Source: Mesocentrotus franciscanus (lineage: Eukaryota; Echinodermata; Echinoidea; Camarodonta; Strongylocentrotidae). From it: a stretch of 64,000 nucleotides of DNA. Numbering within the stretch: the first letter of the stretch is position 1; each line of letters opens with the position of its first letter. A program made the position numbers and the translations under genes. A model generated the notes under the pieces. It was not told the DNA's origin. It did not search any database and was given only the letters and a program-made list of their open reading frames with translations. Shown piece by piece: positions 46,135 to 57,554 of the stretch. Location of the stretch: the NCBI GenBank assembly GCA_037976565.1, contig CP137673.1, positions 1,786,851 to 1,850,850 of the forward strand. The letters run 5' to 3'.

Positions 46135-49100
46135 TTATGAGCTGACGGCCCAGTCATTGGTGGCAGCACCACCCCAGTCATCGGTAGACCAATCCTGGCT
46201 CGGTGCTGCAGCAGCAGGAGCAGCTGCAGGAGCAACAGGAGCAGCTGCAGGAGTATCAGCAGCACCCCAGTCCTCAGAGGGGGCAAAGGCTGGGGCAGCA
46301 GCAGCAGCAGGAACCTTGTTGGCATCATTGGCCCACTGCAAAGATACAAATACATACATACATTAGATGTCGGTCTCGTCAGTGTGACAAACTTATCAAA
46401 TTGCTATGATTTTGGAAGGATCAGTTCGATTTGAGTATTGTATTTTTTTTCATTGAATACTGACGAAAATGTAGATTAAAAATAACTACATCATATCAAC
46501 TGCCAGAGTTACAACAACATAATACATAAGAGCCTTGGAATCAGCCTCGGAATGTACTGTCAATCATATCAGCACTGGTCGCAGCTCTGTCATTCCACTT
46601 TGCAAAATAATGAAGCCAGCCTGGAGCAAGCAACATATGAACGCACTTCGAAGTGTAAATCCATGCAAACAAGTTCCTTTACCAGTGTGTGTACATCACC
46701 GGTAATAGCGCATACAGCAGTGATTATGCTAAAGCACGAGTCCAAGATAAACAACAGAATCTACAAGCACGAGAATCAAGAGAGAGAGAGAGAGAGAGAG
46801 CTACATGCTACATGTACAAAGATAACAGGGGAAGGGTGCTTGATTAAGAACGATCCTATAATACTATTTTCAAAAAGGAATGTAGAGGGTGGAGCAGACT
46901 CGACTATGCATGGAACCAACGTACACTGTACATACAGTGTATGTGTATGGCCTTTAGTGCATTGCGGCTTCATTTACATGTATCTGGCAGCCAGCAGGAG
47001 ACTATTCCACTCGGAATCGAGACCAGGAGTGGGAGACCAGGAGTGGGAGACCAGGAGTGGGAGACCAGGAGTGGGAGACCAGGAGTGGGAGACCATGAGC
47101 GGGCGACCATGAGTGGGAGACCATGAGTGGGAGACCAGGAGCGGGCAACCATGAGTGGGAGACCAGGAGGGAGACCAGGAGTTGGAGACCAGGAGTGGGA
47201 GACCAGGAGTGGGAGACCAGGAGTGGGATCCAGAGTTGGCTCTTGGCAACAAGAAAACCACCCAAGCCTAATTTTAACCCATTTATAGCAAGTAGAGATT
47301 TGTAAAAATGGCCTATTACTCACTGTTGCAATCTTGCTCTCGTTTTGACATTGTTCTGAACAATATGAAACATGCGCTATTTTTCTATGCAGAATCCTAC
47401 TGTAGCGATCGTAAGGATTACGCACATATAACATTATCACTGTAGACCCTAGAATGGATACTATAGCGCATTAAACGAACGTAAACGGACAGGTTTCGGG
47501 CGGTTCAGTGAGTAAAAGGAGGGGCAGTTTTTAACGGTTTAGTTGCTAAAGGGTTAATGAAATGTTTACCTGTTGTTGTGGTGGAGCAGGAGCTCCAGCA
47601 ACCTTGTTGGCATCAGCAGCCCACTACAAAGATTTAACAATTACAAATCTTGTCACATATACAATACAAAAGAGTCCTTCTTAACTTATATTTTATACCT
47701 CAGTCATGTTACCAAACTTACTCCAAACTGAATCAAAACCTACTGATACCAAGCCAAGCTATGTAATGGAATTGTTTTGTGGGGTTTGGTGTTGTTCTTA
47801 TCGGTGTGACTGAAGTATGCAAGATGCTGATTTTGGATTGATCAGTTTGAGTTGAGTAATGTTTTACTTTCATAAACTACTGACGAGAATGTATGGATCT
47901 AAAATAACTGCAACAGATCGACTGCCAGAATTACAACAATGCACCCTACTTAAATTACTGGCTTAAACATATGAAGTTTTCGATTAAAAAAAAAAGGAAA
48001 AATAAAATCAAAGCTGATGTTGAGTTGAATTCAAGCTATTGTCCAAAATGGGGTGTAACAAAGGAAGTTAGTCGGTAGCTTCTTTTAAACATCATTTTAG
48101 ATCCTGGGTTTGGCTTAACTGAATAAGTAGCATATGGACCAAAGTGTCTATAAGCTTTACGGATATTGTCAACTGTATGTACATGTATAAAAAGACAGGA
48201 AAGAAAAACGCCGTTTAAAATTGAGTGCAAGAGTACTTACGTCAGTGACCTCTGGAGCACCCACTGCTTGCCCTCCTGCTGGTACAGCTACGGGATCAGA
48301 ACCCCATTGTTCAGCATAGGGCTGAGCTGGCTCTTCCTTCACAGCCGTAGCACGATCACGGGCTTCTTGCTCCTCCTTCTCAGCCTGTAAGAAGTTATTA
48401 CAATGAACATATTAACTGCTGGTGGTACAGCTATGGGATCAGAACCCCATTGTTCGGCATAGAGCTGAGCTGGCTCTTCCTGTTTTTTCCAAATTTCAAT
48501 CAAATTTTCACAAATACTTCTCCGATTTGTTTCTGCTTTAATTCAAAGCAACTGGCTCTGAAGGTTGGAGTTCCCTTTACAGAGGTTATAGGGCAAGTCT
48601 ATGCAATAATGTCCCTTTGGTATTTATCTGGTTAATATGAAAAATTCTTGATATGACCACCAGACCACTGGTTCTTCCTTATATCAATACCATTCTTCAA
48701 AGATGATACAGTGTATTTTCATTTTCAGATGACAGAAGCAGATCAAGGACATATAAAGTAGAGGACACTTTGCAAAAAAATCATCCTAAAATAAAAGTAG
48801 TTGAAATCTTACCTCTTCAGGATCCCTGAAGAAGTAGAGATCGACCATGATCTCCCAGGTGACATCGCGACTGATTGCTCCACGTAGACGGAGTACCTCA
48901 CGGGACAACATCCACCACATCAGACCGATAGAGTGGATGCTCTGATAGGAGAGGAAGAGGGACAGAGAGACAGTCAATATTGTTTCTATTTTAATGTATC
49001 AATGGTTTGATAAATAATTCCTGACATTTCAAGAAAAATTGAAGATCTGATATTAAAGTTACACAGGAAAAGCACAACATTTGAAGTAAACAAGAAGGCA

Positions 49101-52100
49101 ATTTGCTAATGGACAATTTTATCAGAGAATACATTGGATCTTTTTTCCCCTCCACTTTTACCTTTTAGATGTGATGTCCACCACATGCCTGACATGTTAC
49201 ACTATATCTAGGAAACCAAGTGTCAACCAGTGTCAATTACTTCCAGTCTTGTACAAAGAAACCCTTATCATTTAGCAATCTTGGAGTGAAAATTTCACTT
49301 ATGAGATTGTTGGTAAATGCATGAATATGGGGGTATAATTCAAGAAATCTGCATGTTTTGGCAACACATTTGACTGATAATTGTCCTACAGACTTTGTTG
49401 TTGCATGAGATAGGGATGGCCACATAGCAAAGAGCTATATTAAATCTAAGAGTGTTAATCTGAACATATGACAGTTTAGGTAAATGTAAGAAAAAGTAAG
49501 AAAATGGGGGGAAAAATCAACAATTTGCATGATTTGACAGAGTGCTGTCCTACAGTATTCGAGTATTCGTTTGTGCCATGTCTATCATTGCTGTGCTATA
49601 TCTTTCTAAATGTACTATGGAATTTTATTTTAAATGTTCTGTATAAACGTTATGCTTTTTGATGTAAATATGTTCATGTTTATTCAGGGCCCCATGAAAG
49701 ACCACTACTTATTGGTGAATGGGCTACCCTGACAAAAGATTAGAAATAAATAAATAAATAAATACCTTGTTGTTGCATGGGATAGCGATGTCGACATGGC
49801 GAAGAGGGGAGTCACTGTTACAGAGAGCAATAACTGGGATGTTGACATAGGAAGCTTCAGTGATCGGCTGATGATCAGAGCGTGGGTCAGTCACAATCAA
49901 GATACGAGGCTCACGGAAAGCAGCTTGGATCTGATTGGTGAATGTACCGGGCGTGTAACGGCCGGCAACAGGTGTGGCACCGGTGTGGGCACCAAACTTG
50001 AGCACAGCACGCTGTTAAGAGAAACCATAAAACAAATGCAGAGTTACAATACGCTATATCACAGTCACAGGAGGATTACCCACAGTGAAATTCATGAAGA
50101 TTCAGAAATTTGAAAGTGTGCAATTTCTTTACTCACTGTCTGTTACCACTCTTAAAGCCTGTCTGCACAAGTTTGGCCAGGAGGGATTAGACCTCCCAGC
50201 ATGGTCACTGACAAGTGGTTATCTCATCAACTCAGCTCTCAATTAACATAAGAAAAAGAAGATCATGGGGGACCAACGGGCACTGCTTAGGCATTGTTTT
50301 CTATATACAGGGAGCAAGTAGCTACAAGTAGTGCAGTGGGGCTTTAAATAATTCTTTATCCTCCAACTCTTCAACTTTATTAAATAGCACCTTCAGAGGG
50401 CAGGTTTAGCCCAGTAATGTTTTGTGTGTGCGTGTGTGTACTACATGAAAGACAGGTAGGGATGAAAAATGTAGCCATATGCAAAAATGGTACTACGCTT
50501 ACGCACTTATTGGTGTGTTATCAGATGCAAAATGTTAAGTGGATTATGCTAAGTACTCTTGAAAAAAAACCTAAGGTAAATCATCACGGTTTACCGCGGC
50601 ATGTGTAAACAAGCCTTGACTGATGAAAGGGCAGCAAGTAACCTACCTGACCATATGGTCGAGATGAGATGACACAGACATCAGCAGGGTTCTCAATAGC
50701 TACAATGATACGGGCAGCCAGTAGAAGCTTCTCCCAGGTCTTCCTCAGATTGATGATGAAACTCCCTGTCAGGATGAAAACCAAAGGATTAATAATTTAT
50801 TTCGAAATTTTACTTACAAATCTAATAATATACATATTAATACCTCTCACACTTGAGCCACTCTTGAGTCTTCTGTTCTCCCTATGGCAGCAGCAATACA
50901 TGCTGTACCCAGGGCTCCACACTATCCTTTTTGAAAGGGGGTACGGATTGAACATTTTGAAGTTTTGAGGGTCAGGGTCAGGACTTAGATTATGGGCTAG
51001 GGCACCTGTTAGTGTCGAACCCTGCTGTAGCATATGCTTTACCATCCTTGCATGGGAGGATGCAACGTCCCCGAGAGCCAACAGCCAGGCCTCGAATATT
51101 AAAGCAGTCGTTATGTCTTTTATATGCCGAATTGAAACAAAAATCTACCAAGAATTATTACCTTATCCTTTTATTGAGTAAAGATTGGTTAAAATATCAC
51201 GGAAAATCTGAGACACTGTCTGTTAATCTTCGCTGGAAAAATGACTGAAAGTTTCAATCATTTCAATATAACCCAATGAACCTTTACACACTCAAAATAA
51301 AACAAATCCTTACAAAGGGGGAGGGGGTAAGTGTTCAAAATATTTTAAAAGGTCCAAATAGTCACTCAAATAGGCCGGAGTAGTTTCAATTCCACATTTC
51401 CAATGACAATATTGTTTAAAGCAAATCATTGCAGAGGCCAAAGGGTATACATAAAAGTTTAATGGCAAACACACAAATAGTAAAATGTTGCGAGGAGAAA
51501 TGGAAATTGGAAATATATAATAGCAGTTTTGTTCATGCTTGAACTATTCAAGGCAACTATCCAACATATTTTCTATCATCTTCAAGGTAAAGTGATCATC
51601 TTTTTGTTACCAATGGCCAGTCTTACACACAACCAATGACTGTATGAATGTAAAACCAGAAAGTTCTGCATTCCTGAATCATTTGCAATTTTTTTAATAG
51701 TTTTGTTTTCATAAGTTTCATGCTATACAACTGGTGTGTTGGCTCAGTCAGTAGAGCGTCCGCCTCACAACCGGGAGGTCGTGGGTTCGAACCCCGGCCG
51801 CGTCATACCAAAAGACGTTAAAAGATGGGAGTCGCTGCTACCTTGTTTGGCGTTCAACAATAAGGGGATAGAGCAATGTCGATCTGGCGCTGCTCAGTGG
51901 CTGCCGGTCTCACGATCAATTGGGCACAAAGAATTTCCATTTTCGGTTTAATAACATTTGGAGTGGACTATAAAAGATTATTATTATTATTATTATTATT
52001 ATTATACAATATAATATAATTTCAAATCATCTGTTTGGAGCCAGAAGGCAGTTAAAAGTAATACAAAGTTTTGGAATGGTTTTGGAATGGTATTGGAAGC

Positions 52101-52808
52101 ATATGAGATTTAACAATATTCAATGATCGTTGTCGCGGTTGAAATTGAGTCTAAAGTGATGAAATTGTAAATAAACTCTTTATGTTGTATAACTCCCTCT
52201 CAAGACTGATATTACTTTAGCTTTAAAACAATGTTTCTTGACTACAATCGACCGATTTGCTATTCCTGTTTGGAAATCATATATCAGAACTGCATGTTCT
52301 GAGATTTTCATGGTCGCAGCTACCATGGTGGGGCCTTTGGCGCTATTTGAAATATACCGGGAGCACCGGTAAATTTTGATTATTCAATTTGCTCGAAAGC
52401 ATAAGTGTTTTAGGGGCTAAATTTTCTAGTGCTTATAATACATCCACAAGGGCATCCAAGTATATCAAAATTTTAAAGAATTACTATCTATCCATTTTTC
52501 AAAATTTCCCACACTTTGCATTACCTTTAACACATATACTGTCTGTATCACAGAGTTAAAACCCTTCTGGCTCTGCACAGAAAAATTATACAACCCTGCA
52601 TTCTGCGATTCATGAAATTTCTGTTGTTAAATTTGTGAAGATTCACAAGGTGAAGTTTGCCAGTCAGTGTCTTACCATCTGGTTTGCGCTTGTAGATGTA
52701 CGGGGCCATCTTGTAGTCCATGTTGCTGGAGCCAATGTGAGCTCCGCTAGCAAGAAACTTCTGCACGTCATCCTCCTTGAGGGCGAGACAATCCAAACCT
52801 CCGGACAT
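46135..52808 (-). CDS. RPSA: Small ribosomal subunit protein uS2 / 40S ribosomal protein SA (laminin receptor homolog)
   Basis: Coding exons are 52676-52808, 50647-50765, 49766-50011, 48813-48941, 48241-48384, 47570-47623 and 46135-46335, seven listed here with GT/AG borders, plus a 5' UTR exon not located. Total 341 residues, longer than the usual ~295-320 because of the tail. Residues 15-26 ([12 protein letters not shown]) and the [15 protein letters not shown] block (about residues 120-134) are the two S2 signatures. [20 protein letters not shown] matches the 'peptide G' laminin-binding region. The tail holds E/D-W-S/G repeats (EDWG, QDWS, DDWG) typical of animal RPSA, here inflated by Ala/Pro runs. 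It is a structural protein of the small ribosomal subunit, at the mRNA exit side. The protein starts at [14 protein letters not shown], as in orthologs. Exons 7 and 8 (47570 and 46135) begin with the same W-A-x-DANKV stretch. Confidence 0.96.
46400..46520 (-). repeat. Duplicated intronic block, copy in RPSA last intron
   Basis: About 120 bp homologous to 47825-47945 in the preceding intron (shared gatcagtt…gag…, actgacga…aatgta, aactgccaga.ttacaacaa). It contains a 6-bp atgtag/ctacat stem. It forms part of a duplication that also covers the start of exons 7 and 8. Confidence 0.75.
47019..47231. repeat. 14-bp minisatellite in RPSA last intron
   Basis: About 15 copies of gagaccaggagtgg with variants (catgagtgg, ggagcgggc). 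A (GA)n run lies nearby at 46779-46800. All open frames through it are repeat artefacts. Confidence 0.93.
47825..47945 (-). repeat. Duplicated intronic block, copy in the intron before RPSA exon 7
   Basis: Partner of 46400-46520; about 80% similar by eye. The atgtag stem is degraded here. Whether it encodes an intronic RNA is open. Confidence 0.72.
48417..48480 (-). pseudogene. RPSA exon fragment duplicated into the neighbouring intron
   Basis: 64 bp, about 90% identical to 48277-48337 inside the exon that encodes [16 protein letters not shown]. It lies in the intron just upstream of that exon, without splice sites of its own. Confidence 0.85.
49389..49433 (-). pseudogene. RPSA exon-4 end fragment duplicated into the next intron
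   Basis: About 45 bp resembling 49763-49807 (gttgttgcatg.gatag.gatg.c.acat.gc.aagag), the 3' end of the exon encoding [11 protein letters not shown]. It is diverged and has no open splice context. Confidence 0.7.
51732..52003 (+). mobile_element. tRNA-derived SINE in RPSA intron 2, opposite strand
   Basis: Head 51732-51810 folds like tRNA: acceptor stem tggtgtg/catacca (7 bp), A box tggctcagtcagtagagcg, B box gggttcgaacccc, anticodon-like CAC in loop ctcacaa. A ~150-bp body and an (ATT)n tail ending at 52003 follow, which makes it a SINE and not a tRNA gene. It is antisense to RPSA. Confidence 0.85.
52028..52640 (-). ncRNA. H/ACA snoRNA-like element in RPSA intron 2, broken by a MITE
   Basis: In gene orientation, strand 52563-52573 pairs perfectly over 11 bp with 52038-52048 (gagccagaagg / ccttctggctc). 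The 3' strand is followed after three bases by ACA (52032-52034) and then three bases, the canonical 3' end of an H/ACA RNA. The loop would be about 39 nt if the 471-bp MITE at 52056-52526 were absent. A good H box was not identified and the extent of the 5' hairpin is uncertain. Vertebrate RPSA introns host H/ACA snoRNAs (SNORA62, SNORA6), which supports the reading. Confidence 0.5.
52056..52526. mobile_element. Kolobok-like MITE, family 2, in RPSA intron 2
   Basis: 471 bp between TTAA at 52052-52055 and 52527-52530. Termini are aagtaatacaaagttttgg and the complement of aggtaatgcaaagtgtgg. It is an inverted homolog of 57052-57550. Confidence 0.82.
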
Positions 52809-52928
52809 GTTGCTGCTGATCTAGTAAACGATGGTGATCAACCTATGGATTCAACAAAACATAAGTAACTTTCATGTTCACAGTTCTTTTGGATTTTAAA
52901 CAGATCAGTTTATAACTTTTACAATATC

Positions 52929-53050
52929 ATCTGTTTGGAGCCAGAAGATTGTTGACCGTTATCAATTTACAGAGTAAATACCCTTCCGTCTTCAAAGACA
53001 TAACATAATTTATGGTTATGGAGACACTGCATGTACATCTATAATTTCTG
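52929..53050 (-). ncRNA. H/ACA snoRNA-like element in RPSA intron 1
   Basis: Shares the 22-nt 3' end with the intron 2 element (cttctggctccaaacagatg in gene orientation) and aligns weakly further up (acagagt…acccttc). Stem 52983-52991 with 52939-52947 forms 9 bp with one mismatch and one wobble, followed by the same ACA and three bases. Uninterrupted, so it is the more likely functional copy. Confidence 0.45.
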
Positions 53051-53091
53051 GGGTTCAACTTTTTTCTTTTCATAACCTTAAAGATACTATG

Positions 53092-53610
53092 TCTCTTTTG
53101 CAGCCAACATCAAATTCTGTAGAACTTTGCAGGAATTATGAATATGTCATGTATGTCCTATCTGTGAAATTTAAACGTTAGCAGTGTCCTAATATTCAAA
53201 TTATGCAAGGAAACCTGTTTACTTGCTAGACTTCACTGTCAGACACTATTGAGTGACTGACTGGCTTTTTCATCTTTGGTAATAACATACATAAAATGAG
53301 CTGTAAAGGGTACATGAGCATTTGTCTACATCAATAACCCACTTCTTGTAATGGCCAAAATTAAACTGATTGAATCTTTGCGCAGCATAAAACGTACGAC
53401 CATTCGGTACAATGGTCTGAAAAATCAGACTATTACTTACTGGCTCTATAGCTCCTAAGTCGATTCGACAACTAATAGTCGTTATTTTCCCACTTAAAGA
53501 CATTTTCAAGCCCCCTTTTTTTAGGGAAGTTCTAAATTAGTATTGTCTTTCAAATGCCGTTGGAATTTAACCTTTTCATTTTTTTGGCCTGCAAATGGGA
53601 CATAGTACCT
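53092..53610. mobile_element. Kolobok-like MITE, family 1, copy 2, upstream of the RPSA start exon
   Basis: 519 bp, near-identical and in the same orientation as 28591-29115, with TTAA at 53088-53091 and 53611-53614. It lies 280 bp upstream of the RPSA ATG, probably in intron 1. Confidence 0.82.
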
Positions 53611-54185
53611 TTAATATCCTTATCAGAGGAATATTGTTCTCCCAGCTATTTTTCACAGAATCTTGATAAAATACAAGAGCTGAAGGCTTCTGAAAAAGTT
53701 AATGGGAGAAACCAAGATTGTTTTTGAAAACATCCTTACTTTACACAAATTTCTTTTAAAAAATACCGGTAGTCTCAAGTTTTGTTTGCTATTTTTTTCT
53801 TTTCAACTCTGTATACAGACTAGAACTTTTTTTCTATATGGAGTCATATTGTAATAAGCCAAGGCAAAAAAGAGATTTTTTTTCCAAAAATGAAAGAACC
53901 ACAAAAGACTTCCATATTGTCTTGCATGGTGAAAATTACAGCTGTCATTGGCCGTCATTCTTTTTGTTAACACGTTGATAAACCTTTCTCAATGTCAACA
54001 AGTGTCATAATATTTGTGTCAACACAAACTTCAGAATGTCTGGGCTATCAGTATCATACAATCCATTCTTTGTCATGCATCATCCTACATTACAACTAAT
54101 AGTAATGCCGGTAAGCCACAAAAACAGAAGTTAAACTTTTACTTAAAGTTACAGATCTATCTTTGCATGACAAGTTTGACACGTT

Positions 54186-54218
54186 TTAGATCTACGTAGT
54201 CTAAAACGTAGATCTAAA
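54186..54218. repeat. Small palindrome
   Basis: tttagatctacgt and its reverse complement acgtagatctaaa separated by about 8 bases. Isolated; function unknown. Confidence 0.7.
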
Positions 54219-54339
54219 TAGCAACAATCATGTTAAGTATGTTCAAGTTAGTTCATTATAGATCTATAGCACTTTTATGATACAGTCAATCACTCATTCA
54301 CTCCAGTCTCCACACAGAAGAGCTCCAATGCGTACAACA

Positions 54340-54620
54340 CTCTCCACCCCCATTGATTTTGCTGCAACGCAACGCGTGTGAAACCGGCATGGATACGACA
54401 CTTGTCTCGATAATTATTAACCTAATCCAAGTTAACAAGACTTACAAATTAAGCCCCAAATAATATACTTTCTCCCCCAACTTTAACTTTCATCACGTAT
54501 ATCACTGATCTCTAACAATACCCGGCCGGGCAGCCCGTGTCCACTCTCATGCTACCACGTGCAGCTCACAACCCAACGCACACACGTCACGCCGCGCCGG
54601 GCCGTGTACTGCACTGTTCA
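54340..54620 (-). promoter_or_regulatory. Possible RPSA promoter region (GC-rich island)
   Basis: A local GC/CpG-rich patch (54520-54610, including cgtcacgccgcgccgggccg) in AT-rich surroundings, 1.5-1.8 kb upstream of the RPSA start codon. A tgacgtg motif lies on the minus strand. No TOP-type start could be fixed, so this is a guess by position and composition. Confidence 0.3.
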
Positions 54621-55944
54621 CTACATTCAACAAGCAATGCATACCAACACGTTATTTATCGATCAGTACAAGAATAAAATGTGTTTTTTCGTGAAATAGA
54701 AATTACAAACTAAACCAATTTTATTCTATATAGAGGGTAAAAACATTGTCATAACATTATCTTCACTTATCTAACCTAAATAAACAGACTTATTTAATAA
54801 ATTTGGGGTCTATTTCGTGAATAAAAACGTACACGTAGTTCAAGCCGTATGGAGTCTTGGAGAAAAGGGAGTGCTAAAGTAATGGTTGCATAAGTATCGC
54901 GTCGACATTGAAAGAGCGTGTGCAAGCTTTAAAAGTGCTAATTGTAGTGAATGCTTATATCAGTATTATCCCCCTTTTTTTTTTCTTCAATCATTTTTCT
55001 TTTCTTACAGGGCCCGCAGAACAGCGGGGCTCAGGGGACTCAGTCCATCAGTCCACCAGTTTGTAACAGAAAAACTGAGTATTTCATCTTGCTGACTCAT
55101 GAACTTGGAAACATGTAAACATTTTCATTTTTAGCTTCCATTATTTGAATAATGATAATGTCGCAACAAAAATAATTACAAAACAGCTATAATGATTATG
55201 ATGATGATTATTTATTGATTATTAGTAAAGTAGATCCATATATTGATGCACCTATTCTCATGATTAGCACTCCCGGAAAACACAACTGTAATGGACATAG
55301 ATGTGAGATTTCGAAAGAAAAAAAAAAACTAATTTTTAGGAACTTCTTAACATATCTATATTGTTATGATAGCATTATAAAGATAATTTTCACTAACTAC
55401 AAGAGCCACCTAATTTAAATTTGACAACATGCATTCTCAACAACTGATGGATTTCAAGATATTTAAAATCAGGTATGACCTACACATTATGATTCAATGT
55501 ATTATGTTATACTATTTTTGTATTATTCATTTTATAAAGTCGTTTAAATATCTAATACAGTAGCAATTAATCTGAACTTAATTTGCATTTACTATTCTTT
55601 TCCATGAGGTGATATTGAACAAAGAAAAAAGGAATGATACATTCAAGATATTTCAGGTTGCCACAGTTTAGTTAATAACTTGCAAAGTGGTATATACATG
55701 TACCTGTTTATCCCATTTTCATAACATGATCCCAGTGGCGGATCCAGGATTCGAGCATAACGATGAAGAGATTTATTTTACCTGCTATTCTCGTCCCACA
55801 AAAGCTCTCCGGGGTTAAAGTCCAGAATACAAACCAGACAAGCCCCCCCCCCCCAAGAAAAAAAAACCGCCGGCCAAAAAAAAAAAAGATAGAGAGAAGA
55901 GAAAAAAGGGAGAGGACGTAGGAAGAAAAAGGAGCAGACAAAGA
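54621..55944. other. Intergenic; old repeat with CAGTGGCGGATCC end
   Basis: No gene. A hAT-type end at 55733 (cagtggcggatccagga) starts a ~100-bp segment whose inverted relative lies at 60118-60240 (agagctttcgtgga…aggtaa…aatctctttatcgtcatgc). Confidence 0.5.
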
Positions 55945-56362
55945 CAAGAGTCGAGAAAGGTACAACGAATCGTCTTCTTTCTCTAAAAATTTAATGAAAA
56001 GTCGAAGCTTCCGCGCGGCGCTTCGCGCGGGAGGGGGAGGGGGCTGAATCCAGACAAGGATTAAGAGTCGAGAACGGTACAACGAATCGTCTTCTTTCTC
56101 TAATAATGAATTGAATGAAACGTCAAAGCTGTCGCGCTTTGCGCGGGAGGGAGGAAACTGAATTCAGACAAGGATTAACTGGTCGAGAACGCGGCGAGAA
56201 CGGTACAACGAATTGTCTTCTTTCTCTAATAACAAATTTAATGAAATGTCAAAGCTTTCGCGCTTCGCGCGGGAGGAGGAGGGAAACTGAATTCAGACAA
56301 GGATGAAGAGTGGAGAACGGTACAACGAATCGTCATCTTTCTCTAATAATTTAATGAAACGT
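55945..56362. repeat. ~120-bp minisatellite with CGCGCTTCGCGCG cores
   Basis: About four units, each with ggtacaacgaatcgtcttct, then tttctctaa…aatgaaacgtcaaa, then a gcgcttcgcgcggg core and ctgaattcagacaagg. Confidence 0.88.
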
Positions 56363-56693
56363 CAAAACTCCCCCCTCCATGCACCCACCCTCCTAGGGAG
56401 CGCGCTTCGCGCGCTCTGTAAGTGATTCGCACGCTTCGCATGCTCACTACCGCCCCCCTAAAATTAAATCCTAGCTACGCGCTTGACTTAGCGCTCTACG
56501 GCCCGCTCCCATTTAAGCCCTAAATCTTGAAATCGAACATCAAACATGTCTAGTTTGTCAACTTCCAGGAGCAAATAATGAAATAATGTAAAAAATCCAA
56601 ACAAGCATGGCTATTTAAAAGGAATAATAAAATAAGTGGTTACAAAGGGAGTGTGTTCGCCAAGCAAGCGCAAAACATGGAATGGTAAATAGC

Positions 56694-57050
56694 AGTGGCG
56701 GATCCAGGATTTTCCAAACGGGGGTGGGCGAAGCCAACCTATGCGCAAACGCGCGATCATTTCCTGGTGGGGTCCAGGGGCAGAGCCCCCAGACGCTTTC
56801 GAGTTTTAGCCGTTCAAAACCTTCAAGATTACCGTCTTGAGCGATAGAAAATCATCTAGTTGCGAATGAAGTCAAACTTAGGTGTTATAGGGAGACTGAA
56901 AACAGTATTTTCTAAACAGCAGTTATCCCAGGTACACCGGTTTATAGTCATGCCCCAAATTTGTTTTTCTGTAATGTATGGACAGGGAGGAAAAATATAC
57001 AAACTATGACATTCTTAATCAACTCCACAAGAGGGCGGCATGATACTTTA
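56694..57050. other. Second CAGTGGCGGATCC repeat start and flank
   Basis: Begins cagtggcggatccagga at 56694; includes ggtccaggggcagagccccc, related to the array unit at 8440-10720. No coding sequence. Confidence 0.5.
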
Positions 57051-57051
57051 A

Positions 57052-57550
57052 AGGTAATGCAAAGTTTTGGGAAATTTTGAAATTGGATGGATATTTATTC
57101 TGCAAATTGAATAATATATTTGGATGCCCCTGTGGATGTATTAGAAGCACTAAAAAAATGAGCCCCTAAAACCCTTCTGCATTCGAGCAAATTGAATAAT
57201 CAAAATTTACCGGTGCTCCCGGTAAATTTCAAAAAATTCAAATAGCGCCTAAGGCCATTCCATGGTAGTTGCGACCATGAAAATCTCAGAATATGCAGTT
57301 CCGATATATAATTTCCAAACGGGAATAGCAAATCGGTCGATTATAGTCAAGAAACATTGTTTTAAAGCTAAAGTAATATCAGTCTTGAGAGGGCGCTATA
57401 CACCATAAAGGGTTTATTATTTACAATTTCATCACTTTAGACTCGATTTCAACCGCGACAACGATCACTGAATATTGTGAAATCGCATATGCTTCCAATA
57501 TGTTCATTTGAACCAAATTCATGACCCCATACCAAAACTTTGTAATACCT
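57052..57550. mobile_element. Kolobok-like MITE, family 2, second copy
   Basis: 499 bp between TTAA at 57048-57051 and 57551-57554; termini aggtaatgcaaagttttgg and the complement of aggtattacaaagttttgg. Inverted relative to 52056-52526. Confidence 0.85.
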
Positions 57551-57554
57551 TTAA

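Noticed and set aside
46552..47440. ORFs of 60-186 codons on both strands
   Set aside because: Produced by the 14-bp minisatellite in an RPSA intron.
50515..50590. Possible C/D snoRNA in an RPSA intron (minus-strand GTGATGA … CTGA)
   Set aside because: Boxes are present about 55 nt apart, but there is no convincing terminal stem and no guide match I can support.
51732..51810. Possible tRNA-Val gene
   Set aside because: The acceptor stem is good, but the anticodon and T stems have mismatches and a SINE body with an (ATT)n tail follows directly.
55733..56710. A hAT element bounded by the two CAGTGGCGGATCC sequences
   Set aside because: Both ends are in the same orientation, so they cannot be the two termini of one element.
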